Shown piece after piece: positions 1-5,066 of a DNA stretch of 5,066 nt. Numbering within the stretch: the first letter of the stretch is position 1; the number at the start of each line of letters is the position of its first letter. A program made the translations under genes and the position numbers. Source of the stretch: an uncultured Oscillospiraceae bacterium (GTDB lineage: Bacteria > Bacillota > Clostridia > UBA1212 > UBA1255); the NCBI GenBank assembly GCA_902462635.1, contig CABQCN010000140.1:1-5066 (forward strand), in the 5' to 3' direction. Below the pieces are notes generated by a model. The model did no database searches. It had not been told where the DNA came from and saw nothing but the letters and a program-made list of their open reading frames with translations.

Positions 1-74
1 CCGGATTTTTTGGAATATTTATCCGTCATCTCGGTATACTTTTCTTTCGTAAGCTTATTGAGATTGTCGCTCAT
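1..74 (-). CDS. spoVAC: probable stage V sporulation protein AC, N-terminal fragment
   Basis: Only the first 24 codons lie in the window (ATG at 74-72, running off the left edge). The peptide begins MSDNLNKLTKEKYTEMTDKY and continues SKKS. A good Shine-Dalgarno (GGAGG, 86-90) sits 11 bases before the ATG. SpoVAC proteins of clostridia start with a short hydrophilic stretch of the type LTxExYxxMxxKxSxKS ahead of their first membrane helix, and in clostridia the gene after sigF is commonly spoVAC. In that family the product is a membrane subunit of the channel that moves dipicolinic acid into the forming spore and out on germination. The call rests on gene order and a short resemblance; the membrane segments that would prove it are outside the window. 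Another spoVA gene or an unrelated sporulation gene is possible. Confidence 0.6.
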   Translation of the reverse strand, partial: MSDNLNKLTKEKYTEMTDKYSKKS

Positions 75-146
75 ATATTTTAATACCTCCATTTATATGC
101 CATTACGGAGATATTGTTTCATATATAGCTCTTTTTATGCATATTT
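75..146 (-). promoter_or_regulatory. sigF-to-spoVAC spacer with Shine-Dalgarno
   Basis: This AT-rich 72-base gap lies between the sigF stop and the next ATG. The only clear element is the ribosome binding site GGAGG at 86-90. I see no GC-rich hairpin followed by a T-run, so read-through from sigF is likely. The spoVA genes of Bacillus are switched on by sigma-G. A GCATA at 136-140 (minus strand) resembles a sigma-G -35, but no -10 of the expected form lies at the right distance, so I do not call a promoter. Confidence 0.5.
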
Positions 147-908
147 TTACAGATTGCTAAGCTTTTTGCGCATCTTTATCAATATCTTTTTCTCCATTCT
201 CGATACCTGCACCTGAGAAATTCCAAGCTGTTCCGCAATCTTGGCCTGTGTCAGATCGCTGTAATACCGCAGCTTGATAATCGTCTTTTCCTGTTCGTCA
301 AGCTCCTCCATTGCTTTCTCAATAGAAATTTTATCCAGGAGCCGTTCGTATCCCATATTTTCCCCATCTTCGCATCGCGTCAATTTGTCGATGAGATATT
401 CCGGATTCGGAGAACTTTCGTCGATCGCCGTATAAATAGATTCCGGGGTGCGCGCCGCTTCGATCGCCATAATGATCTCTTCCCGCTCCACATTCAGCGC
501 CTCGGCAATTTCCGAGATCGGAGGTTCCTTAAAATATTTTCTTTCCGATTCCTCGACATACGCTCTGATTTTAAATCCAAGCTCTTTCACGGACCGCGAT
601 ACCTTGAGCGGTCCCTCGTCCCGGAGATGTCTGCGGATTTCACCCGCAATCATGGGGACGGCGTATGTCGAAAAACAAACGTCATAATTCAAATCAAAAT
701 TTCGGATCGCCTTGATCAGCCCGATCGATCCGATCTGGAACAAGTCATCTGCTTCGGTTCCTTTATTCATGTATCTCTTTACGACACTCCATATAAGTCC
801 TATATTATCTTCGTATACTTCTTTCTGTGCTGCGTTGCTTTCTGCGTCACTGCCGTTTTGAACCGTTTTGATGAGTTCCTTTACGGCTGTGTCGTCATAT
901 TTTCGCAC
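147..908 (-). CDS. sigF: RNA polymerase forespore-specific sigma factor SigF
   Basis: This 253-residue protein (B. subtilis SigF is 255) is the first forespore sigma factor and directs RNA polymerase to early forespore genes. Region 2 covers about residues 30-100, with DDLFQIGSIGLIKA (54-67) for core binding and the sigma-F/B/G-type signature FSTYAVPMIAGEIRRHLRD (79-97). Region 3 covers about 100-160 (VSRSVKELG at 103-111). Region 4 carries the -35-binding helix-turn-helix LTQAKIAEQLGISQVQVSR (219-237). The start is GTG at 908-906: an in-frame TAA at 914-912 rules out anything further upstream, and a near-perfect Shine-Dalgarno precedes the GTG. It overlaps the end of spoIIAB by 28 bases, which suggests coupled translation with its inhibitor. 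One oddity is Cys78 directly before FSTYA, where B. subtilis SigF has Arg. Identification is very secure. Confidence 0.97.
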   Translation of the reverse strand: MRKYDDTAVKELIKTVQNGSDAESNAAQKEVYEDNIGLIWSVVKRYMNKGTEADDLFQIGSIGLIKAIRNFDLNYDVCFSTYAVPMIAGEIRRHLRDEGPLKVSRSVKELGFKIRAYVEESERKYFKEPPISEIAEALNVEREEIIMAIEAARTPESIYTAIDESSPNPEYLIDKLTRCEDGENMGYERLLDKISIEKAMEELDEQEKTIIKLRYYSDLTQAKIAEQLGISQVQVSRMEKKILIKMRKKLSNL

Positions 909-1405
909 AGATTATCACCACCGTCCTCCGCTGCGCCGACAGATTGAAAGATTTTAAACAGCTTGATGACCGTTCCCTTGCCCACCTCCGATTCTACGCT
1001 GAAATGATCCGAGAACGACTCCATGATGGTAAAACCCATTCCGGAGCGTTCCATTTCCGGAGAGGACGTATAAAGCGGTTCTCTTGCTTTCGCAATGTCA
1101 TCGATTCCGCAGCCCCGGTCCGTTATGACGACCTCGATTGCGTCCCGGTACAGGAAGCATTCCATTTCGATCAGGCATTTTTCCCGCGGCACTTGGCTCT
1201 TCCCGTATCCGTGGATGATGCTGTTCGTTACAGCCTCGCTGACGGCGGTAATGATGTCGGACAATTCGTCGAGCGTAGGATCGATCTGTACCGCCATGGC
1301 GCTGACAATCGACCTTGCAAGTCCTTCATTGCATGATTTCGCACAAAATTCCGCGCGGAGCCTGTTTATTTCCTTTTTATTGTTTTTATATGCGTTATCG
1401 TTCAT
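881..1405 (-). CDS. spoIIAB: anti-sigma F factor, serine kinase SpoIIAB
   Basis: This GHKL-fold protein binds sigma-F and holds it inactive, and it phosphorylates SpoIIAA on serine. Visible motifs are the N-box SEAVTNSIIHGY (56-67; Glu57 and Asn61 being the usual Mg-ATP residues), the G1 box TDRGCGI (95-101, Asp96), the lid and G2 box ERSGMGFTIME (119-129), and a final GKGTVIKL (142-149). Arg31 in NEGLAR aligns with Arg20 of B. subtilis SpoIIAB, a residue that contacts sigma-F. At 174 residues it is longer than the Bacillus protein (146). The extra length is about 10 residues at the N terminus and a polar tail (about 155-174) that reads into sigF. ATG at 1405-1403 is preceded by AAGGA, 10 bases upstream. 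It follows spoIIAA by 19 bases. It presumably works by the known partner-switch, with SpoIIAA as substrate. Confidence 0.96.
   Translation of the reverse strand: MNDNAYKNNKKEINRLRAEFCAKSCNEGLARSIVSAMAVQIDPTLDELSDIITAVSEAVTNSIIHGYGKSQVPREKCLIEMECFLYRDAIEVVITDRGCGIDDIAKAREPLYTSSPEMERSGMGFTIMESFSDHFSVESEVGKGTVIKLFKIFQSVGAAEDGGDNLCENMTTQP
914..922 (-). promoter_or_regulatory. sigF Shine-Dalgarno inside spoIIAB
   Basis: On the minus strand GGTGGTGAT matches eight of nine positions of the extended consensus GGAGGTGAT and ends 5 bases before the GTG start of sigF. It lies in the codons for the SpoIIAB tail, so ribosomes finishing spoIIAB pass over it. A GGAGG at 925-929 is also present but is 16 bases from the start, which is rather far. 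This site decides the GTG start. Confidence 0.7.
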
Positions 1406-1424
1406 GATGTCTCAATCCTTTCCG

Positions 1425-1751
1425 TTACACAGCGTCATGCACATCGCGGCATTTTTCGATGAATTTAAAAACGCCGGACATTTCCAATATTCTTGTCGCA
1501 TTCGGATTATTACAGATAATCCATGCTTTGCCGCCTAATGCTTTAATCTTTTTATACCGCCCCATGATCATTCCGATCCCCGAGCTGTCCATAAAGGTTA
1601 AATTATTGAAATCAAATAATATATTTTTCACCGGCGGTTTCATAATTTCCGCGTCTATTCTCATTCTTATTTCATCTGCAAAATGATGGTCGAGTTCTCC
1701 GGCAACCCGTACAATGAGCAGATTTCCGCTCTTTGCCAGTTCAAATTTCAT
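1425..1751 (-). CDS. spoIIAA: anti-sigma F factor antagonist SpoIIAA
   Basis: This 108-residue single STAS domain protein is the anti-anti-sigma factor. Unphosphorylated SpoIIAA binds SpoIIAB and frees sigma-F; phosphorylated SpoIIAA does not. The domain starts with GELDHHFADEIR (18-29), which matches the conserved GELDHH of the family. The phosphorylation loop is MDSSGIGMIMGRYK (54-67), with Ser56 aligned to the phosphorylated Ser58 of B. subtilis. The C-terminal helix MSGVFKFIEK (91-100) is also typical. The ATG at 1751-1749 has an excellent Shine-Dalgarno (AAGGAGG, 8 bases away). It is the first gene of the spoIIA operon and follows a 131-base gap rich in candidate control sites. The dephosphorylating partner SpoIIE is not in this window. 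Confidence 0.96.
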   Translation of the reverse strand: MKFELAKSGNLLIVRVAGELDHHFADEIRMRIDAEIMKPPVKNILFDFNNLTFMDSSGIGMIMGRYKKIKALGGKAWIICNNPNATRILEMSGVFKFIEKCRDVHDAV

Positions 1752-1759
1752 TGGTATGT

Positions 1760-1766
1760 CCTCCTT
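1760..1766 (-). promoter_or_regulatory. spoIIAA Shine-Dalgarno
   Basis: AAGGAGG on the minus strand ends 8 bases before the spoIIAA ATG. It is the strongest ribosome binding site in the window, in keeping with the first gene of an operon. It lies 6 bases after the inverted repeat at 1773-1793. Confidence 0.85.
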
Positions 1767-1772
1767 CGTTTT

Positions 1773-1793
1773 ATACGTGATCCTTTCACGTAT
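1773..1793 (-). repeat. perfect 8-bp inverted repeat before spoIIAA
   Basis: On the minus strand ATACGTGA, a 5-base loop AAGGA and TCACGTAT form a perfect inverted repeat. The first arm overlaps the candidate -10 box and the loop itself looks like a Shine-Dalgarno core. The genuine AAGGAGG follows 6 bases later. It may be an operator at the transcription start or, if transcription begins further upstream, a leader hairpin. There is no T-run after it (AAAACG follows), so it is not an intrinsic terminator. Confidence 0.55.
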
Positions 1794-1820
1794 TCATTGC
1801 GTGTACGGGAATCATCATAC
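1790..1820 (-). promoter_or_regulatory. candidate sigma-H-like promoter of the spoIIA operon
   Basis: In B. subtilis the spoIIA operon is transcribed by sigma-H polymerase with Spo0A as activator. On the minus strand AATGAATAC (1790-1798) fits the sigma-H -10 form RnnGAATww well. Thirteen bases upstream, GTATGATGA (1812-1820) is only a fair match to RnAGGAwww, with T in place of the first G and a spacer one base longer than usual. The position, after a Spo0A-like box and before spoIIAA, supports it. It was found by eye, and the start point is not known. Confidence 0.35.
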
Positions 1821-1822
1821 AA

Positions 1823-1857
1823 TTATTTCCCGGGAAATAACCACTTCCGGGAAATAA
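1823..1857. repeat. 18-bp palindrome plus third half-site upstream of spoIIA
   Basis: TTATTTCCCGGGAAATAA (1823-1840) is a perfect palindrome. Its right half CCGGGAAATAA (1830-1840) is repeated exactly at 1847-1857, 17 bases further on, giving three copies of one 11-base half-site. In RNA from the minus strand, 1847-1857 could pair with 1823-1833 (11 bp, 13-base loop), which excludes the smaller hairpin inside the palindrome. No T-run follows on that strand, so it is not a standard terminator for whiA. Its place between a Spo0A-like box and the candidate promoter suits an operator, but no regulator can be named. Confidence 0.6.
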
Positions 1858-1867
1858 ATCGACAAAA
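1858..1867 (-). promoter_or_regulatory. candidate Spo0A box upstream of spoIIA
   Basis: TTTTGTCGAT on the minus strand matches the Spo0A box TTTTGTCGAA at nine of ten positions and lies about 65 bases upstream of the candidate -10 and 16 bases after the whiA stop. Spo0A binding upstream of spoIIA is established in Bacillus, which raises the odds above those of a chance match. I see only this one good copy in the gap. Confidence 0.5.
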
Positions 1868-1882
1868 TATTTTTCGGGCTGT

Positions 1883-2728
1883 TTATTTTACATTATTGGC
1901 AATGTTTTCTATTTTTTTCAAACGATGCGCTACGCCGGATTTTCCAAGAACGGGTGTCAGAAGCGCGCCGAGTTCTTTGAAACTCAACGATTCGTTTTCT
2001 ACGCGCAAGCGCGCGATCTCCTTCAACTGTTCGGGAAGCGTTTCAAAGGCCGCCGTCTTCATGAAATCCGAAATCAGCGCGGCCTGCCGCATCGCGGCGG
2101 ACACCGTCTTGTCCAGGTTGGCGTTATCGCAATTCGTAACGCGGTTTACCTCATTTTTATATTTTTTGAGAATCCTGCTGTTTTCAAATTCCAGCATCGC
2201 CCCCACCGCGCCGATCCGCGCGAGAAAATCAGAAACGCTTTCGACGCTTTTAATATATATTACGTCGTTCCCGTTGCGCTTTGTCGTGTTATACCGGACG
2301 CCGCATTCCTCCAACGCCTGCCGGCAAACCGCCATAGCCTCGTCGTTTTGAAAAGAAATATCGACCCGCGCCGGCCGGTCGGGCGGCGTTATGTATCCGC
2401 GGCGGATAAAACAGCCCCGCAAAAAGGCTGCGGCGCAGCTCGGTTTCCGGATCCGTCCGGGTTCTTCCTGCGTTCCGCTCCAAAGCACCTCCGAACCCCA
2501 TAAAAAGATCCCCCGTTTGTTCTTTTGATAAAAAACTCTTTTCCGGAAAGCACGTTTCCCGCTTTTGAGAATCAGCGCATTGATCCTGCGAATATAATTT
2601 TTATCAGCAGACAGAAAAACATCACCGGAATTCATGAGCAGGGCGGCGAAAAGTTCCGCAGCAGCAGGAGCGCCCGCTTTGATTTCCGATGATATCAGAC
2701 GATTTTTCAGTTCAGAAGAATAGCTCAA
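1883..2728 (-). CDS. whiA: WhiA-like DNA-binding protein, shortened
   Basis: WhiA proteins join a LAGLIDADG homing-endonuclease-like fold without nuclease activity to a C-terminal helix-turn-helix. They act as sporulation regulator in Streptomyces and in cell division and chromosome segregation in Firmicutes. Visible here are the typical N terminus SYSSELKN (2-9), a LAGLIDADG-like helix AAFLRGCFIRRGYI (100-113), the family signature EFENSRILKKYKNEVNRVTNC (180-200) followed by DNANLDKTV, and the C-terminal DNA-binding part LKELGALL-type stretch with GKSGVAHRLKKI (262-273). The length is 281 residues against 316 in B. subtilis. The missing part falls in the first LAGLIDADG repeat, roughly residues 40-95. 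The TTG start overlaps the helicase stop codon (TTGA) and follows a G-rich Shine-Dalgarno-like AAGGGTGG. whiA usually follows rapZ and yvcK/gckR; here it follows a helD-like gene, so a paralogue is possible. Confidence 0.85.
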   Translation of the reverse strand: MSYSSELKNRLISSEIKAGAPAAAELFAALLMNSGDVFLSADKNYIRRINALILKSGKRAFRKRVFYQKNKRGIFLWGSEVLWSGTQEEPGRIRKPSCAAAFLRGCFIRRGYITPPDRPARVDISFQNDEAMAVCRQALEECGVRYNTTKRNGNDVIYIKSVESVSDFLARIGAVGAMLEFENSRILKKYKNEVNRVTNCDNANLDKTVSAAMRQAALISDFMKTAAFETLPEQLKEIARLRVENESLSFKELGALLTPVLGKSGVAHRLKKIENIANNVK

Positions 2729-4734
2729 TCCGCCCCACCCTTTTTGATTACGAACAATTCATGCATTGCGCGCGTGCAAGCCGTATACATCAATTCCTCC
2801 GGAATATCCCACAGAACCGCGCAGTCATATTCCAACCCTTTTGCCAGATACAGCGGCAATACCCGGAAATTGATTTTAGACGATACGGTATATTCCAGAC
2901 GGATGTTCGGTTCGATTTCGGAGGCCGCCGCCGCGCTGCGGCAGATCACCGCGATATTTTCGTATCCCTGCCCGACCATGCGTAAAATATATTCTTTCGC
3001 CGCCGCGCCTGCTTCCGCAGAATCGAAAACTTCTGTTTCTTCGGGAACGTTTCCTTCCCGCACACAGCGGATCGCTTCCTTCTCCTTTAAATAACGCGCA
3101 GCATATTCCACGATTTGTGCCGTCGAACGATAATTCGTATCGAGCTGGTACGTCCGGAACGGCCGCCGCCGAATGATCTTTTTGATGTCCGACACATAAT
3201 TTCCTTTATTTCCAAACACTTTTTGGTTAAGATCCCCTACGAACAGCATATTCGCGCCTTTATAAACGTGGCGCAGCAGTTCCAGATAGATCGGCGTAAA
3301 ATCCTGCGCCTCGTCCGCAATCAGATAAAATTTACGCCCCGCGCTTTCCGGTTCATACAAAACAAGATATAAAACTGCCGCCGCGCAGGCGTCTTCCCAA
3401 GAATCCTGACCCGGTGCGTATTCAGCGATTTCCGGATTTTCTACATACATCATGCGGTAAAGCGCCTGTACGGATAATGAAATCATCATATAATTCAATT
3501 CCATCCGAATGTTTTCCAGTGTTTCCTGTTTTTTGACGGCGTATTTTTCTCCGATATATTTTGCGATCGCCGCGGTACGGTTCATTATCGGGAGATCCGA
3601 ATACTGCGAATAAAATAAATCTTTTAAAACGCCGGCTTCCACTTTCGTACCCAGATCTTCATCCAGGTACAGGTCTTCCGGCTGGAAAATATGGCCGCGC
3701 AAGTATTTTACATATTCCAACACACAGTCGCGGAAGCGCATGGTCGCTTTAAAAGAAGCCAGCCGCCTGCAGCCTCCGCTCTCCGCCGATCCGGTGCAGA
3801 TCGTCTCCTGCTGTGTCAGACGGTCCGTAAAACGATATCCTTCCACGTCCCGCAGTACTCCGTAAATCACGTCTTCCGGTAAAATGCGTTCTATATTTTC
3901 TTCTCCCAGATCGGGCAATACAGAAGAAATATACTCAGAGAAAACACTGTTCGGCGATAGAATCGTCATGGAGCTGTCCTTTAGTTTGTCGCGGAACGCA
4001 TACAGCACATATGCGGCTTTGTGCAGTGCGATAGAGGATTTCCCGCTGCCGGCGCAGCCCTGGATCACGGAGATTCCTTCGATATAGTCGCGCACGATTT
4101 TATATTGTTCCTTCTGCAGCGTCTGCAGGATCGTTTTCATATGCGTATCCGAATTTTGGCTCAATACATCGCACAAAACCTCGTCGTCGGACGGCATGCC
4201 GATCTCGGAATATTTCACAAGCCTGCCATCTTTAAATATATAGCGCCTTTTCTGCAAAAGCGTACCGCTTATTTTCCCCGCCGGCGCCGTAAAATACGTA
4301 TGGCCCGGCTCCGATTCATAGTACAGGGAAGCAATCGGCGCGCGCCAATCCGTCGTTATAATCGCGCCTGTTTGCGGATCGCGCAGCGTATGAATGCTCA
4401 GATAATAGCGCTCCGAATCTTCCGCGGCTCCTTCTTCCGGATCCTCCGCGAAAACAAAACCCGCAAAATACGGCTCCTTCAGCTGTTTGCCGAGCCGCGC
4501 CAAAAGCTGCAGCGAATATGCGTATGCGTTCGTATCCAGCAGCTCGTTATCCAGAAGATCTTTCTTCTCGTCGTCTTTCAACTCGTTAAAATAATCGTTA
4601 AAATACTTCCGTTCTTCCAGGATGTTCTCCCTGCGGAGTTTCAAGTGCGCCAACTCTTTCTCAATGCATTGTTTGACTGCCGCAATCGTATCTTCTGCGT
4701 ACTTTGTTTCATGGGTATCGTTCACCGGACTCAC
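2725..4734 (-). CDS. helD: HelD-like superfamily 1 helicase / RNA polymerase recycling ATPase
   Basis: HelD proteins are UvrD-like ATPases that bind RNA polymerase, pry open its main and secondary channels and free it from stalled complexes. Motifs run in order: an N-terminal charged, probably coiled-coil arm (about 12-65), the HelD hallmark TDWRAPIASLYYESEPG (128-144), a Q-motif-like stretch LQKEQYKIVRD (206-216), Walker A GCAGSGKS (226-233), Walker B LIADEAQD (471-478), motif III VGDLNQ (499-504), motif IV NYRSTAQI (534-541), motif V LAKGLEYD (630-637) and motif VI YTACTRA (650-656). All catalytic motifs are intact. At 669 residues it is shorter than B. subtilis HelD (774), and motifs V and VI are unusually close. 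GTG at 4734-4732 overlaps the clpC stop (GTGA) and follows GGCGAGG, 10 bases upstream. It overlaps whiA by 4 bases. Some databases call such proteins DNA helicase IV or UvrD-like. Confidence 0.88.
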   Translation of the reverse strand: MSPVNDTHETKYAEDTIAAVKQCIEKELAHLKLRRENILEERKYFNDYFNELKDDEKKDLLDNELLDTNAYAYSLQLLARLGKQLKEPYFAGFVFAEDPEEGAAEDSERYYLSIHTLRDPQTGAIITTDWRAPIASLYYESEPGHTYFTAPAGKISGTLLQKRRYIFKDGRLVKYSEIGMPSDDEVLCDVLSQNSDTHMKTILQTLQKEQYKIVRDYIEGISVIQGCAGSGKSSIALHKAAYVLYAFRDKLKDSSMTILSPNSVFSEYISSVLPDLGEENIERILPEDVIYGVLRDVEGYRFTDRLTQQETICTGSAESGGCRRLASFKATMRFRDCVLEYVKYLRGHIFQPEDLYLDEDLGTKVEAGVLKDLFYSQYSDLPIMNRTAAIAKYIGEKYAVKKQETLENIRMELNYMMISLSVQALYRMMYVENPEIAEYAPGQDSWEDACAAAVLYLVLYEPESAGRKFYLIADEAQDFTPIYLELLRHVYKGANMLFVGDLNQKVFGNKGNYVSDIKKIIRRRPFRTYQLDTNYRSTAQIVEYAARYLKEKEAIRCVREGNVPEETEVFDSAEAGAAAKEYILRMVGQGYENIAVICRSAAAASEIEPNIRLEYTVSSKINFRVLPLYLAKGLEYDCAVLWDIPEELMYTACTRAMHELFVIKKGGAD

Positions 4735-5066
4735 TTCAATATAACCTCGCCTTTGTCGTCAATCTCTGCCTTCACGCTGCTGCCTTCGCGGATCTTTCCC
4801 AGCAAGAACAGTTCGGAGAGTTCATCTTCGATCTTCTTCTGGATGAGATGGCGAAGCGGACGCGCGCCGTATTTCTCATTATACCCGTTTTCGGCAAGAT
4901 AATGATAAACGGCGCCGGCCACCTCCAGGCGGATTCCTTTATCGCGGCATTCCGCGGAAATTTCCTCCATCATGATTTTGGCAATCGTTTTCAGGCTGTC
5001 TTTGGAAAGGCTGTTGAATACGATGATTTCATCCACTCTGTTTAAAAATTCCGGCCGGAAGATTGC
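4731..5066 (-). CDS. clpC: ATP-dependent Clp protease ATP-binding subunit, ClpC-like, C-terminal fragment
   Basis: These are the last 111 codons of a Clp/Hsp100 AAA+ unfoldase; the gene enters from the right edge. The reading frame opens directly at the edge with AIFRPEFLNRVDEIIVF, the conserved end of the second AAA+ domain, whose FLNR arginine is the arginine finger in this family. It ends with the small subdomain including sensor 2 GARPLRHLIQKKIEDELSE, which is closer to ClpC (GARPLRRAIQ...EDxLSE) than to ClpB. ClpC hands unfolded proteins to the ClpP peptidase. The GTG at 5036-5034 encodes an internal Val and is not a start. Its TGA overlaps the GTG of the helD-like gene, so the two are translationally coupled. 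ClpE or another Clp member cannot be fully excluded from the C terminus alone. Confidence 0.87.
   Translation of the reverse strand, partial: AIFRPEFLNRVDEIIVFNSLSKDSLKTIAKIMMEEISAECRDKGIRLEVAGAVYHYLAENGYNEKYGARPLRHLIQKKIEDELSELFLLGKIREGSSVKAEIDDKGEVILK

Noticed and set aside
112..140. Possible sigma-G promoter for spoVAC
   Set aside because: GCATA resembles a -35, but the best -10 at near-correct spacing (CAATATC) misses key positions, so it is not called.
10..216. A 68-codon plus-strand frame across the sigF-spoVAC gap
   Set aside because: Its Phe/Tyr/Ser-rich translation is what AT-rich antisense DNA gives, and it overlaps two genes with better support.
666..672. Perfect TGTCGAA Spo0A core on the plus strand
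   Set aside because: It lies inside the sigF coding region, opposite in direction and with no promoter near it; a 7-base match is expected by chance.
1823..1857. Intrinsic terminator after whiA
   Set aside because: The hairpin is strong, but the sequence after it on the minus strand is TTGTATGATG, with no T-run.
1683..2351. A 222-codon open frame on the plus strand
   Set aside because: It is antisense to whiA and the control region, has no recognisable motif, and would run against all neighbouring genes.
4021..4902. A 293-codon open frame on the plus strand
   Set aside because: It lies antisense to the helD-like gene and the end of clpC, both of which show full family motifs. Its arginine- and phenylalanine-rich translation resembles no family.
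5034..5036. GTG as the start of a 101-residue protein
   Set aside because: The frame stays open to the window edge and encodes the conserved FRPEFLNR just upstream, so this is an internal Val codon of clpC.

Overview
The window comes from an endospore-forming member of the Firmicutes, most likely a clostridium. It carries the forespore sigma-F control module (spoIIAA, spoIIAB, sigF), followed by what looks like the start of a spoVA gene; sigF followed directly by spoVA genes is a typical clostridial arrangement. Every gene I can support reads on the minus strand, so transcription runs from the right end to the left. No mobile element, CRISPR array, tRNA or rRNA is visible, and the coding density is very high.

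Right block (5066 down to 1883): the 3' end of a clpC-like AAA+ unfoldase gene, a HelD-like RNA polymerase recycling helicase gene, and a short whiA-like gene. The three are joined by 4-base stop/start overlaps (GTGA, then TTGA) and almost certainly share one transcript. They link protein quality control, RNA polymerase recycling and a WhiA-type DNA-binding protein.

Intergenic control region (1752-1882, 131 bases, the only substantial gap): read in the direction of transcription it holds a Spo0A-box-like sequence, an 18-base perfect palindrome with a third copy of its half-site, a weak sigma-H-like promoter candidate, a perfect 8-bp inverted repeat and a strong Shine-Dalgarno sequence. This fits the known logic of spoIIA in Bacillus, where Spo0A and sigma-H start transcription. 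The palindrome and hairpin are not explained by that model.

Left block (1751 down to 1): spoIIAA (anti-anti-sigma), spoIIAB (anti-sigma kinase), sigF, then after 72 bases the first 24 codons of a probable spoVAC. SpoIIAB holds sigma-F inactive and phosphorylates SpoIIAA. Dephosphorylated SpoIIAA, made in the forespore by the phosphatase SpoIIE (not in this window), releases sigma-F. Key residues of all three proteins are intact.

I did not find a clearly new system. The points most worth checking are the unexpected coupling of clpC, helD and whiA ahead of spoIIA, the shortened WhiA, and the repeats in the spoIIA control region.
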